Positions 15,291-24,409 of a stretch of DNA of 64,000 nucleotides are shown here, one piece after another. The notes under the pieces were generated by a model. The model was not told the DNA's origin, searched no databases, and saw only the letters and a list, made by a program, of their open reading frames with translations. This stretch comes from Pseudomonas sp. ADAK13 (GTDB lineage: Bacteria; Pseudomonadota; Gammaproteobacteria; Pseudomonadales; Pseudomonadaceae). Both the position numbers and the translations under genes were made by a program. Position 1 is the stretch's first letter, and every line of letters starts with the position of its first letter. The stretch spans positions 6,696,001-6,760,000 of the forward strand of contig NZ_CP052860.1 in the NCBI RefSeq assembly GCF_012935715.1, written 5' to 3'.

Positions 15291-15440
15291 TCCTTAAAAC
15301 GTTAACGAAGGCTCTATTTCGGGCCTTTCAGACGAATTAATTGTCGGACAATGCTGGAAATTCGTATTGCGATCAATTATCATCTGGCGCCTTCTCGGTA
15401 CCCGTTGGGTACTTGTGTCAATGTTCCACCTGAGGCGCCC

Positions 15441-17300
15441 ATGCACCGTTTTTCGTTTTACCGTCCCCTGATCTGCATCAGCTGGGGGCTTGCCAGCCAC
15501 AGCGCGTTTGCCGCCCTGCAACCGATGGCCGAAGCGCCGTTGGCCAGCGACACCGAGCTGCATTGCCACTTCAATCGCGACGCCAGCGTCGACTGCACCA
15601 CCCGCTTCCACTACACCATCCTCAAGCCCAGCGGCCGGGAAATGCTCTCGCGGATCGACTTCAGCTACCAGGAAGAGGACGGCTTCGAGCTGATCAAGGC
15701 CGAGTCCACCCAGCCTGGTGGCAAACCGGTGCCCCTGGACGCGACGCAGATCGACACCCGCACCGCCCCCAACCCTGACCAGGGTTTCTCCCGGGAAAAA
15801 CAGACCTCGCTGGCGTTCCCCAACCTGCGGGTCGGCACGCAAATCCGCTACACAGTGCGCGAACACCACCCCGCCAAACCGCTGATGACCGAGTTCTACT
15901 ACGCCTTGCAGTTCGGCCCCAACGCCGCACGGCGTGACCGCTTCAAGGCACGGTTCACCGCCGAGCGGCCCATCGAGTGGCGCAGCGATTTGATGGAAGG
16001 TTTCAGCATTACGCCATCCGCCAATCGCAAGACCCTGGACGTGGTGCAAAAGGCCCCGACCTACCTCAGCTACATCAACGAATCCGGCAACGCCTACATA
16101 CGCCGCGCCCCGCGCATCGAAGTCGGCAGTTCCCTGGACCGCCAGCAGTACTTCGGCGGTTTCGCCGAACGCTACAACCAGATCCTCGGCGCCAGCCTGC
16201 CGCCCCAGGGCGCCGCAGCCGTGGCCGCCGTTCGCGGCCTGCCGCCCGCGCAACAAGTGGCCGGCCTGATGCAGCACATCAACGATCACTACCGCTACCT
16301 GGGCGACTGGCGCGCCTCGGATCGCGGCTATGTGCCCTTCAGCCTCGCGGAGATCGAGCAGCACGGCTATGGCGACTGCAAAGACCTTTCGACGCTGCTG
16401 GCGGCCATGCTCAAGGCCAGCGGAATCAAGGCCGAACCCGCGTGGGTCAGCCGGGGCGATGTGGCTTACCCGCTGCTGATTCCCGGCACCGGTGCACCGA
16501 ACCACGCGATCGTTCGCGCCGAAGTCGATGGCCAGGTGTGGTGGCTGGACCCGACCAACCCGATCTTCGCCCCAGGACAGACCCTGCCCGACATCCAGGA
16601 CCGCTGGGTGCTCGTGACCAACGCCCAGGGCCAGGTGCGTGAAGAACACATCCCGCTGCAACCCGCCGCCGCCACGCTAATCCTCGACAAGCAGGAACGC
16701 TTCGACGCCCATGGCACCGCCCGCGTCTCGGCCACCGTTGATTTTCGCGGCATGCCGCTGATGCAACTGAGCGTCGCCGACCGCCAGCAAGGTGCGACCG
16801 CCAGCGACCAGAACATCTGCGATAACTTCGGCAAACAGATCACCGACTGCCAGGTCGAGCGCCCTGCCACGGCCTTTTTGATCCCGGCCAGCTACAAGGT
16901 CAGCGCCACCCTGACCGACATGCGGCCCCTCGAGCCGCTGGGCAACGACCACGTCTACAACGATGCGGTGCTGCAAGAGAAATGGGACGGGCTGCTCAAC
17001 TACCGCCGCAATGGGCAACTGGCCGACTTGTACATAGGCAACCCCGAGACGCTGGATTACACCATCACCCTGTCGGGTGGGCAGATCGAAAAGGACATCA
17101 AGGCCTGCCAGGTACGCTCGCCGTGGTACGACCTGGACCTGACGGGTGAACGCGTAAAGGGCGACTGGCGTTATCACTACGTCCTGACGCAGAAGATACG
17201 CTGGCTGACCCACGATGAAATTGTCAGTGCGCCGTTTGAAAAGATGATCAATGAGATCCGTGCCTGTGGGGAGCAGGTGCATCAGGTGGTGAAGCTCTAA
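15441..17300 (+). CDS. Exported DUF3857 / transglutaminase-like protein
   Basis: A 619-residue protein with an N-terminal signal (FYRPLICISWGLASHSAFA). A DUF3857 region follows at about 40-230 (CTTRFHYTILKPSGREML, FPNLRVGTQIRYTV). A transglutaminase-like core is at about 270-390, with the catalytic triad context 'GYGDCKDLSTLLAAMLKASGI' (Cys), 'PNHAIVRAEVDGQVWWLDPT' (His and Asp). The C-terminal ~200 residues are beta-rich. Bacterial members are periplasmic thiol hydrolases or scaffolds; the substrate is unknown. The ATG at 15441 was chosen because the signal peptide begins there. The stop overlaps the convergent LysR gene end by 4 nt. Confidence 0.83.
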   Translation: MHRFSFYRPLICISWGLASHSAFAALQPMAEAPLASDTELHCHFNRDASVDCTTRFHYTILKPSGREMLSRIDFSYQEEDGFELIKAESTQPGGKPVPLDATQIDTRTAPNPDQGFSREKQTSLAFPNLRVGTQIRYTVREHHPAKPLMTEFYYALQFGPNAARRDRFKARFTAERPIEWRSDLMEGFSITPSANRKTLDVVQKAPTYLSYINESGNAYIRRAPRIEVGSSLDRQQYFGGFAERYNQILGASLPPQGAAAVAAVRGLPPAQQVAGLMQHINDHYRYLGDWRASDRGYVPFSLAEIEQHGYGDCKDLSTLLAAMLKASGIKAEPAWVSRGDVAYPLLIPGTGAPNHAIVRAEVDGQVWWLDPTNPIFAPGQTLPDIQDRWVLVTNAQGQVREEHIPLQPAAATLILDKQERFDAHGTARVSATVDFRGMPLMQLSVADRQQGATASDQNICDNFGKQITDCQVERPATAFLIPASYKVSATLTDMRPLEPLGNDHVYNDAVLQEKWDGLLNYRRNGQLADLYIGNPETLDYTITLSGGQIEKDIKACQVRSPWYDLDLTGERVKGDWRYHYVLTQKIRWLTHDEIVSAPFEKMINEIRACGEQVHQVVKL

Positions 17301-18187
17301 CCCTCACCCAACAAAACCCCCTGCTCCCGCGCGCACAGTTCCACCAGGTAATCCCACAACACCCGCAACCTTACCGACTTGTGCAACTCGCGCCGGGAGC
17401 TGATCCAGTAGCTGCGCTGGATGCTCTCCCCCGGCAGCAGCGGCACCAGGTCCGGGTCGCTGGCGGCCATGAAGCAGGGCAACACGGCAATCCCCAATCC
17501 CGAACGCGCTGCCTGGTGCTGCGCGATCACGCTGGTGCTGTGGAACACCACCTTGGGGTTGCGGCAAAAGCTGCTCAGAAATTTCAGTTCCTGGCTGAAC
17601 AGCAAATCGTCGACGTAATCGATCCAGGCGTGCACCGCCAGGTCCTCGCGCTTTTCAATCGGCGGCGTGCGGTCCAGGTAGCTGCGGCTGGCGTAGAGCG
17701 CCAGGCGGTAGTCGGTGAGTTTGCGGGTCACCAGTTGGTCGACGCTGGGGCGTTCCAGGTGGATGCTGATTTCTGCTTCGCGGTTGAGGATGCTGACAAA
17801 CCGTGGCACCGCCAGCAGCTCCACCTCCAGGCCCGGGTAGCGTTCGAACAGGCCACCCATGCGGCTGGCAAGGAACATCACGCCCAAACCCTCGGCCACA
17901 CCCAGGCGAATCTTGCCCAGGGGCGCAGCCGAATGGGTCAGTTCTTCTTCGGCCAGCAGCGCCACGTTTTCCATGGCTTCGGCATGCTTGAGCAGCGCTT
18001 CGCCCGAGGGGGTGAGTTCGTAGCCCTGGGCGTGTTGCACGAACAGCGCGGTGCCCAGGCTTTTCTCGATGGCCTCGATGTGCCGGGCCACGGTGGCGTG
18101 GGTGGTTTTCAGGCGTTGCGCGGCCGTGAGCAAGCGTCCGCTACGCTGTAACTCAAGAAAGAACCGCAGGTCATTCCAGTCGAACAT
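17297..18187 (-). CDS. LysR family transcriptional regulator
   Basis: A 296-residue LysR-type regulator. The N-terminal winged helix reads WNDLRFFLELQRSGRLLTAAQRLKTTHATVARHIEAIEKSLGTALF. The effector domain contains 'GKIRLGVAEGLGVMFLASRM' and 'SVIAQHQAARSGLGIAVLPCFMA'. The ATG at 18187 has GGAGG 4 nt upstream; a GTG at 18205 is the alternative. It is divergent from the GMC oxidoreductase gene with an AAAACTAACA direct repeat between, so it most likely controls that gene and the following MHS transporter. Confidence 0.88.
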   Translation of the reverse strand: MFDWNDLRFFLELQRSGRLLTAAQRLKTTHATVARHIEAIEKSLGTALFVQHAQGYELTPSGEALLKHAEAMENVALLAEEELTHSAAPLGKIRLGVAEGLGVMFLASRMGGLFERYPGLEVELLAVPRFVSILNREAEISIHLERPSVDQLVTRKLTDYRLALYASRSYLDRTPPIEKREDLAVHAWIDYVDDLLFSQELKFLSSFCRNPKVVFHSTSVIAQHQAARSGLGIAVLPCFMAASDPDLVPLLPGESIQRSYWISSRRELHKSVRLRVLWDYLVELCAREQGVLLGEG

Positions 18188-18246
18188 GTCGCCTCCGCTC
18201 TCCACCTTGAAAGCATCGCTGTCTAAAAACGCACAGCAGCTGGGTA

Positions 18247-18277
18247 AAAACTAACATTTTTAAGACGAAAACTAACA
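18247..18277. promoter_or_regulatory. Direct repeat between LysR and GMC genes
   Basis: The decamer AAAACTAACA occurs at 18247-18256 and 18268-18277, 21 bp apart (two helical turns). The region lies 41-71 bp before the GMC oxidoreductase ATG and 60-90 bp before the LysR ATG. This is where a LysR-type activator would contact the divergent promoter. Confidence 0.4.
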
Positions 18278-18317
18278 ACTAGGATGGAGCCAATAAGAAA
18301 AACAAGCGAGACCTCAG

Positions 18318-19958
18318 ATGCCCATTGCAGCTGCTGAATACGATTACGTGGTAGTAGGCGCCGGCCCCGCAGGCTGCCTGCTGGCCAATCGACTGTCCGC
18401 CAACCCTGCCCATCGCGTGCTGCTGCTTGAAGCCGGCGGTCGCGATAACTATCCCTGGATCCATATTCCCGTCGGCTACCTGTTCTGCATCGGCAACCCG
18501 CGCACCGACTGGTGCTTCAAGACCGAAGCCCAGGAAGGCCTGCAAGGCCGTGCCCTGAGCTACCCGCGTGGCAAGGTGCTGGGCGGTTGCTCATCGATCA
18601 ACGGCATGATCTACATGCGCGGCCAGGCCCGGGACTACGACGGCTGGGCCGAAGACAATCCCGGCTGGGCCTGGAAGGACGTGCTGCCGCTGTTCAAGCA
18701 AAGCGAAAACCATTTTGCCGGCGCCTCGGAATTTCACAGTGACGGCGGTGAGTGGCGGGTTGAGCAGCAGCGCCTGCACTGGCCGATCCTCGATGCGTTT
18801 CGCGATGCGGCGCAGCAGAGCGGCATCGACAGCATCAGTGACTTCAACCAGGGCGATAACGAAGGCTGCGGCTATTTCCAGGTCAACCAGAAATCCGGAG
18901 TGCGCTGGAACGCGGCCAAGGCGTTTCTCAAGCCGGTCCGCCAGCGACCCAACCTGACGGTGATGACTGACGTTGAAGTCGACCGCGTGCTGCTGGAGAA
19001 CGGCCGCGCCACGTCGGTGGTTGCTCGCCAGCACGGCCAACCCGTCACCTGGCGGGCACGCAAGGAAATCATCCTGTGCGCCGGCGCCGTGGGTTCACCC
19101 GGCATCCTGCAACGCTCCGGCATCGGCCCTTCCAGCGTGCTCAAACCGTTGGGCATCGATGTGCTGCACGAGTTGCCCGGCGTCGGCGGCAACCTGCAGG
19201 ATCACCTGCAACTGCGCCTGATCTACAAGCTGGAAAACGCGCGCACCCTGAACCAGATCGCCGGTACGGTATGGGGCAAGATGGGCATGGGCCTGCGTTA
19301 TCTGTACGACCGCAGCGGCCCGCTGTCCATGGCGCCCAGCCAGTTGGGCGCGTTTGCCCGCTCCGGGCCGGAGCAGACGTCGGCCAACCTCGAATACCAC
19401 GTGCAACCGCTGTCCCTGGAGCGCTTTGGCGAGCCGCTGCACGGGTTCCCGGCCTTCACCGCCTCGGTGTGTGACCTGCGCCCGCAAAGCCGCGGCCGCA
19501 TCGACATTCGCTCGGCCAACCCGGCAGACGCGCCGCTGATTCGCCCCAACTACCTCAGCCATCCGGAAGACCTGCGCGTCGCCGCCGACGCCATCCGCCT
19601 GACCCGGCGCATCGTCTCGGCCCCGGCCCTGAAGCAGTTCAACCCGGTGGAATACCTGCCCGGCGCCGAACTGCAAACCGACGAACAGCTGCAAGAGGCC
19701 GCTGCCCGCATTGGCACCACGATTTTCCATCCGGTGGGCACCTGCCGCATGGGCACCGACCAGGACGCCGTGGTCGACGCTCAACTGCGGGTGCACGGCG
19801 TTCCCGGCCTGCGCATCGCCGACGCGTCGGTCATGCCCCGCATCACTTCAGGCAACACCTGCTCGCCCACGCTGATGATCGCGGAAAAAGCCGCGCAGCT
19901 AATCCTTTCGCCGAACACAAGGAGCCTCCCGGAGAAAGAACTGACTTTACCGGCTTGA
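18318..19958 (+). CDS. GMC family oxidoreductase (choline/alcohol dehydrogenase-like)
   Basis: A 546-residue flavoprotein. The FAD-binding dinucleotide fold is at residues ~9-40 (YVVVGAGPAGCLLANRLS...RVLLLEAGG). GMC signature 1 is around residue 90 (GKVLGGCSSINGMIYMRG) and signature 2 near 255 (GAVGSPGILQRSGIGP). The C-terminal catalytic region 'FHPVGTCRMGTD' carries the active-site His and is followed by 'VHGVPGLRIADASVMPRITSGNT'. It resembles choline dehydrogenase-like and long-chain alcohol or polyol dehydrogenases; the substrate is not readable. With the divergent LysR gene and the downstream MHS-family transporter it forms an uptake-and-oxidation unit. Confidence 0.9.
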   Translation: MPIAAAEYDYVVVGAGPAGCLLANRLSANPAHRVLLLEAGGRDNYPWIHIPVGYLFCIGNPRTDWCFKTEAQEGLQGRALSYPRGKVLGGCSSINGMIYMRGQARDYDGWAEDNPGWAWKDVLPLFKQSENHFAGASEFHSDGGEWRVEQQRLHWPILDAFRDAAQQSGIDSISDFNQGDNEGCGYFQVNQKSGVRWNAAKAFLKPVRQRPNLTVMTDVEVDRVLLENGRATSVVARQHGQPVTWRARKEIILCAGAVGSPGILQRSGIGPSSVLKPLGIDVLHELPGVGGNLQDHLQLRLIYKLENARTLNQIAGTVWGKMGMGLRYLYDRSGPLSMAPSQLGAFARSGPEQTSANLEYHVQPLSLERFGEPLHGFPAFTASVCDLRPQSRGRIDIRSANPADAPLIRPNYLSHPEDLRVAADAIRLTRRIVSAPALKQFNPVEYLPGAELQTDEQLQEAAARIGTTIFHPVGTCRMGTDQDAVVDAQLRVHGVPGLRIADASVMPRITSGNTCSPTLMIAEKAAQLILSPNTRSLPEKELTLPA

Positions 19959-20047
19959 CCTGTAGGAGCCCGGCTTGCCGGCGATGGCATTTTCAAGTGT
20001 TGTGCACAGCTTGAGAGCGCCATCGCCGGCAAGCCGGCTCCTACAGG
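19959..20047. repeat. REP-type inverted repeat (family B)
   Basis: The left arm starts CCTGTAGGAGC and runs to about 19988; the right arm, 20017-20047, is its near-exact reverse complement ending GCTCCTACAGG. It separates the GMC gene from the transporter gene and begins just at the GMC stop codon. Confidence 0.85.
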
Positions 20048-20115
20048 GGAACAGCGGCGCCGATTCGGCGCCGACAGTGGAACAACAATAAATAATCACT
20101 GTGAGGGCTACCCAA

Positions 20116-21738
20116 ATGTCAGAACACGCTCAACCCCTGGACCCGGCGCTCGGCGCACGCTCGAGCAACGACACACAGAAAGTCATCTTCGCCTCCTCCC
20201 TCGGGACGGTGTTCGAATGGTATGACTTCTTCCTCTACGGCGCCCTCGCGGCGGTGATCAGCAAGCAGTTCTTTGCCGGGGTCAACGACACCACGGCGTT
20301 TATCTTCGCCCTCATGGCCTTCGCCGCCGGTTTTGTGGTGCGCCCGTTCGGTGCGCTGGTGTTCGGTCGGCTGGGTGACATGATCGGACGCAAGTACACC
20401 TTCCTCGCCACCATCATCCTGATGGGCCTGGCCACGTTCTGCGTGGGCCTGCTGCCAACCTACTCAAGCATCGGCATCGCCGCCCCGATCATCCTCGTGG
20501 CGCTGCGCATGCTCCAGGGCCTGGCGCTGGGCGGTGAGTACGGCGGCGCAGCCACCTACGTGGCCGAGCACGCCCCGGCGGGCAAACGGGGCTTTCACAC
20601 CAGCTGGATTCAATCCACCGCGACCCTCGGCCTGCTGCTGTCGTTGCTGGTGGTGCTGGCGTGCCGTTACTTCACCGGAGACCAATTCGAAGTGTGGGGC
20701 TGGCGCCTGCCGTTCCTGCTGTCGATCGTGCTGCTGGGCATCTCCACCTGGATCCGCCTGAGCCTGCACGAGTCGCCGGCGTTCCTGAAAATGAAAGAGG
20801 AAGGCAAGGCCAGCAAGGCGCCAATCCGCGAGTCCTTCGGCAAATGGGAAAACCTCAAGATCGTGCTGATTGCGCTGTTCAGCATCAACGCCGGGCAAGC
20901 CGTGACGTTCTATGCGGCGCAATTTTATGTGCTGTTCTTCCTCACGCAGTTTCTGAAGATGGACCCGGCCCTGGCCAACATGCTGCTGATCATCAGCGTG
21001 GTGATCGGTGCGCCGTTCTTTATCTTCTTCGGCTGGCTCTCGGACAAACTGGGGCGCAAGCCGGTGTTGATGGTCGGCCTGCTGCTGGCCACCGCGTTGT
21101 ACTTCCCGATCTTCAAGGGCCTGGCGCACTACACCAACCCGGCGATGGACCACGCGAGCCGCCAGTCGCCGATCACCGTGCTGGCCGACCCGGCCACCTG
21201 CACCTTCCAGTTCGACCCGGTGGGCAAGGCGCGTTTTGACAGCCCGTGCGACAAGGTCAAGACCTTCCTGGTGAAACAGGGCCTGCCATACGAAAGCGCC
21301 GCCGCCCCGGCTGGCAGCGCGGTGCAGGTGAGCGTAGGTGATGTGCGTATCGACGGTTACGACGAAGCTGCCCTGAAAGGCGCCGTGACCCTGGCGGGCT
21401 ATCCGCAGTCGGCTGACGTGGCGCAGGTCAACAAAACCATGGTGGTGGTGCTGATCGTGGCACTGATCCTGATCGCCGCCATGTGCTACGGCCCGCTGGC
21501 GGCGCTGATGGTTGAACTGTTCCCGACACGCATCCGCTACACCTCGTTGTCGCTGCCGTACCACATCGGGAATGGCTGGTTCGGTGGCTTCCTGCCAACC
21601 GTGTCATTTGCGCTGGTGGTGTACACCGGGGATATCTTCTATGGCCTGTGGTACCCGGTGGTGATCACCGGGGTGAGCCTGATCGTGGGGCTGATTTGCC
21701 TGAAAGAGACCAAGAACGTCGATATCGACAATAACTGA
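20116..21738 (+). CDS. MFS transporter, metabolite:H+ symporter (MHS) type
   Basis: A 540-residue transporter of the ShiA/ProP-like MHS family. The N-terminus 'VIFASSLGTVFEWYDFFLYGALAAVIS' and the loop 'RPFGALVFGRLGDMIGRKYTFL' are diagnostic, as is 'MLQGLALGGEYGGAATYVAEHAP'. An unusually long hydrophilic insert of roughly 100 residues (about 345-450: PAMDHASRQSPITVLADPATC...GYPQSADVAQ) lies between helices 8 and 9; it occurs in a defined subset of this family. It is a proton-coupled importer, probably of the substrate of the GMC oxidoreductase. The ATG at 20116 is preferred over a GTG at 20101. Confidence 0.85.
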   Translation: MSEHAQPLDPALGARSSNDTQKVIFASSLGTVFEWYDFFLYGALAAVISKQFFAGVNDTTAFIFALMAFAAGFVVRPFGALVFGRLGDMIGRKYTFLATIILMGLATFCVGLLPTYSSIGIAAPIILVALRMLQGLALGGEYGGAATYVAEHAPAGKRGFHTSWIQSTATLGLLLSLLVVLACRYFTGDQFEVWGWRLPFLLSIVLLGISTWIRLSLHESPAFLKMKEEGKASKAPIRESFGKWENLKIVLIALFSINAGQAVTFYAAQFYVLFFLTQFLKMDPALANMLLIISVVIGAPFFIFFGWLSDKLGRKPVLMVGLLLATALYFPIFKGLAHYTNPAMDHASRQSPITVLADPATCTFQFDPVGKARFDSPCDKVKTFLVKQGLPYESAAAPAGSAVQVSVGDVRIDGYDEAALKGAVTLAGYPQSADVAQVNKTMVVVLIVALILIAAMCYGPLAALMVELFPTRIRYTSLSLPYHIGNGWFGGFLPTVSFALVVYTGDIFYGLWYPVVITGVSLIVGLICLKETKNVDIDNN

Positions 21739-21870
21739 GTCTGCCGTCGCTGCCGGTCGCCCGACCGGCAGCGCAACCTTTTGCTGTACATCCATACAGA
21801 TAAAGGTTGATCAATTCCCTTCTGTTGCGCATCCTGCTCCCCATTCAATTGCGTAGCGAATGTGGTGACC

Positions 21871-23820
21871 ATGCGGCTGTTCCTCTGTGAAAAACCGTCC
21901 CAGGCCAAGGATATCGCCGCCGTGCTCGGCGCGACCCGGCGTGGCGACGGTTGCTGGCTGGGTGCAGGCGTTACCGTGACCTGGTGCATCGGCCACCTGC
22001 TGGAAACCGCCCCGCCCGACAGCTACGACGCCAAGTACAAGCGCTGGGTGCTGGCTGACCTGCCGATCATCCCCGAGAAGTGGAAAATGCTGGTCAAGCC
22101 CAAGACCGCCAGCCAGTTCAAGGCAGTCAAGCGCCTGCTGGGGGAAGCCCAGGAACTGGTGATCGCCACGGATGCCGACCGTGAAGGCGAGATGATCGCC
22201 CGGGAGCTGGTGGAGCATTGCCGTTATCGCGGTCCTATCCAGCGGCTGTGGCTCTCGGCACTCGATGACGCGTCGATCCGCAAGGCCCTGGCCTCGTTGA
22301 AGCCCGGCACCGAAACCTTCAGCCTCTACCATTCGGCCCTCGGCCGTTCCCGCGCAGACTGGTTGATCGGGATGAACATGAGCCGGCTGTTTACCCTGCT
22401 GGGTCGTCAATCCGGTTATCAGGGGGTGTTGCCGGTCGGCCGGGTGCAAACCCCGACCCTGCGCCTGGTGGTCGACCGCGACCGCAGCATTGCCGACTTC
22501 GTACCCATCGCGTATTGGGCCATCGATGTGGACCTGCTCCACGACAACATCACCTTTACCGCGCAGTGGCGCGCCACCGACGATGCCTGTGACGACCAGG
22601 GCCGTTGCCTGAATCCGCAACTCGCCCGGGACGCAGCCGACGCCATGGGCAATGCCGCCAGTGCGCGGCTGGTGAAGCTGCGCACCGAACGGATGCGCGA
22701 CGTCGCGCCCCTGCCCTTCGACCTCGGCACCTTGCAGGAAATCTGTTCGAAAAAACTCGGCCTCGGCGCCCAGGAAACTCTGGATATTGCCCAGTCGCTG
22801 TACGAAACCCACAAGGTCATCACTTACCCGCGCAGCGATTGCGGCTACCTGCCACTGAGCCAGCACGGCGACGCGCCGAACATTCTCGCGGCGCTGGGTC
22901 GCGCCGACCCGGCAGTCAACGCGTTGATGCCGCACATGGACCCTACGCGTCGCTCCCGGGCCTGGAACGACGCCAAGGTCAGCGCTCACCACGGCATCAT
23001 CCCCACCGGCGCGGGCAAGGACCTCGGGCAACTGACGGGGAAGCATCGCGCCGTGTACACCCTGATTCGTGCCCGCTACCTCGCGCAGTTCCTGCCCAAC
23101 CACGAATACGACCGCACCCAGGCAGACTTCGACTGCGCCGGTGAAGCCTTGCGGGCTGTCGGTAAGGTCATCGTCGAGCCCGGTTGGAAACGCGCCTTGC
23201 CGGAAGCGCTGGCGCCGGCCAAGGGCCGCGAAGCGCCTGCGCCGCAGCCCTTGCCGAAACTGGTTCAAGGCCAGGACTACGCCGTGGCCAAGGTCAACCT
23301 CAAGGACCTGTGGACCCAGCCACCCAAGCCCTTCACTGAGGGTGACCTGATCAAGGCAATGAAAAACGTCGCCAAACTGGTGGAAGACCCGCTGCTCAAG
23401 CAAAAACTCAAGGACACCACCGGGATCGGCACCGAAGCCACCCGGGCCGGGATCATCCAGGGCCTGCTGGATCGCGGTTACCTGGTGAAAAACGGCAAGG
23501 CGCTGTCGGCAACCCCTGCCGCGTTCAGCCTGATCGATGCGGTACCACGGGCAATCGCCGATCCCGGCACCACGGCTATCTGGGAACAGGCGCTGGACAT
23601 GGTGCAAAGCGGTGAGATGAGCCTGGAAGAGTTCGTCGCCAAACAGGCGGCGTGGATGAGCAAACAGGTCACCCGCTGCACCGGCATGCGCCTGACCATC
23701 AGTGGCCCCGCCAGCCCGGCAGGACGGGGCGCCACACCGTGGAAAAACAAGCGCAAGCCGGCCAAGCGTAAGACCGCCGCCAGCCCGAAACGCGCGGCAA
23801 AACCGGCAAACAAGGGGTGA
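21871..23820 (+). CDS. topB: DNA topoisomerase III
   Basis: A 649-residue type IA topoisomerase. The Toprim domain opens MRLFLCEKPSQAKDIA and contains the 'ATDADREGE' acidic motif near residue 105. The active-site tyrosine lies in 'KVITYPRSDCGYLP' around residue 318, and 'HHGIIPTG' follows. The C-terminus ends in a Lys/Arg/Ala-rich basic tail (KRKPAKRKTAASPKRAAKPANKG). It resolves single-stranded and hemicatenated DNA. The length is standard for Pseudomonas TopB. The start at 21871 keeps the conserved MRLFLCEKP; a GTG at 21862 is the alternative. Confidence 0.95.
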   Translation: MRLFLCEKPSQAKDIAAVLGATRRGDGCWLGAGVTVTWCIGHLLETAPPDSYDAKYKRWVLADLPIIPEKWKMLVKPKTASQFKAVKRLLGEAQELVIATDADREGEMIARELVEHCRYRGPIQRLWLSALDDASIRKALASLKPGTETFSLYHSALGRSRADWLIGMNMSRLFTLLGRQSGYQGVLPVGRVQTPTLRLVVDRDRSIADFVPIAYWAIDVDLLHDNITFTAQWRATDDACDDQGRCLNPQLARDAADAMGNAASARLVKLRTERMRDVAPLPFDLGTLQEICSKKLGLGAQETLDIAQSLYETHKVITYPRSDCGYLPLSQHGDAPNILAALGRADPAVNALMPHMDPTRRSRAWNDAKVSAHHGIIPTGAGKDLGQLTGKHRAVYTLIRARYLAQFLPNHEYDRTQADFDCAGEALRAVGKVIVEPGWKRALPEALAPAKGREAPAPQPLPKLVQGQDYAVAKVNLKDLWTQPPKPFTEGDLIKAMKNVAKLVEDPLLKQKLKDTTGIGTEATRAGIIQGLLDRGYLVKNGKALSATPAAFSLIDAVPRAIADPGTTAIWEQALDMVQSGEMSLEEFVAKQAAWMSKQVTRCTGMRLTISGPASPAGRGATPWKNKRKPAKRKTAASPKRAAKPANKG

Positions 23821-23954
23821 CACGCAGTAAAAGTCGCGACAATGACGTTTTTCGAGCAGATATACGCCGCTTTGGACCTTGCCCTGCCGTGAGCCGTCTA
23901 GGATTCTGTAGGGACTGCTAACCTCCCAACAATAACAACACCGGAGTGGCCTCC

Positions 23955-24395
23955 ATGAAAACCGTTGCCCAAGTGTTAAAGTCCAAAGACCAGCAAAACC
24001 AGCAAGTCCATACCATCCCCCACGACCATACGGTGTTCGAGGCGCTTATCGTGATGGCGTCGAAAAACGTCGGGGCCCTGCCGGTGCTCCAGGACGGGAA
24101 GGTGGTGGGCATCATCAGCGAACGAGACTACGCCCGTAAGGTCATCCTCCATGGATTGTCCTCGGTGGCAACCAAAGCCCACGAGATCATGAATTCACCG
24201 GTGATCACCGTCGACACTCACCAAACTGTCGAGACCTGCATGACTATCATGACTGACCGACATCTGCGGCACCTGCCTGTGGTGGAGAACGGCGAGCTGC
24301 TTGGCTTGCTGTCCATCGGCGACCTGGTCAAGGAAGCCATTGCCGAACAGGCCGACCTGATCAAACAGCTGGAGCAGTACATTCGCGGCGAATAA
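23955..24395 (+). CDS. CBS domain pair protein
   Basis: A 146-residue protein made of two CBS domains (about residues 10-65, VHTIPHDHTVFEALIVMASKNVGALPVLQDGKVVGIISERDYARKV, and 75-130, VITVDTHQTVETCMTIMTDRHLRHLPVVENGELLGLLSIGDLVKEA). Tandem CBS domains form a Bateman module that binds adenosyl nucleotides such as AMP, ATP or NAD. GGAG precedes the ATG at 23955 by 8 nt. It is followed 14 nt later by the Sir2 gene in the same direction, an arrangement suggesting a shared nucleotide or NAD-linked signal (inference). Confidence 0.9.
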   Translation: MKTVAQVLKSKDQQNQQVHTIPHDHTVFEALIVMASKNVGALPVLQDGKVVGIISERDYARKVILHGLSSVATKAHEIMNSPVITVDTHQTVETCMTIMTDRHLRHLPVVENGELLGLLSIGDLVKEAIAEQADLIKQLEQYIRGE

Positions 24396-24409
24396 TCATT
24401 GGGGACCCC

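Noticed and set aside
15294..16661. A 455-codon frame opposite the transglutaminase-like gene
   Set aside because: It is a shadow of a strongly supported exported protein with a complete catalytic triad.
21811..23823. A 670-codon open frame opposite topB
   Set aside because: It mirrors topB, is low-complexity in composition, and topB itself is unmistakable.
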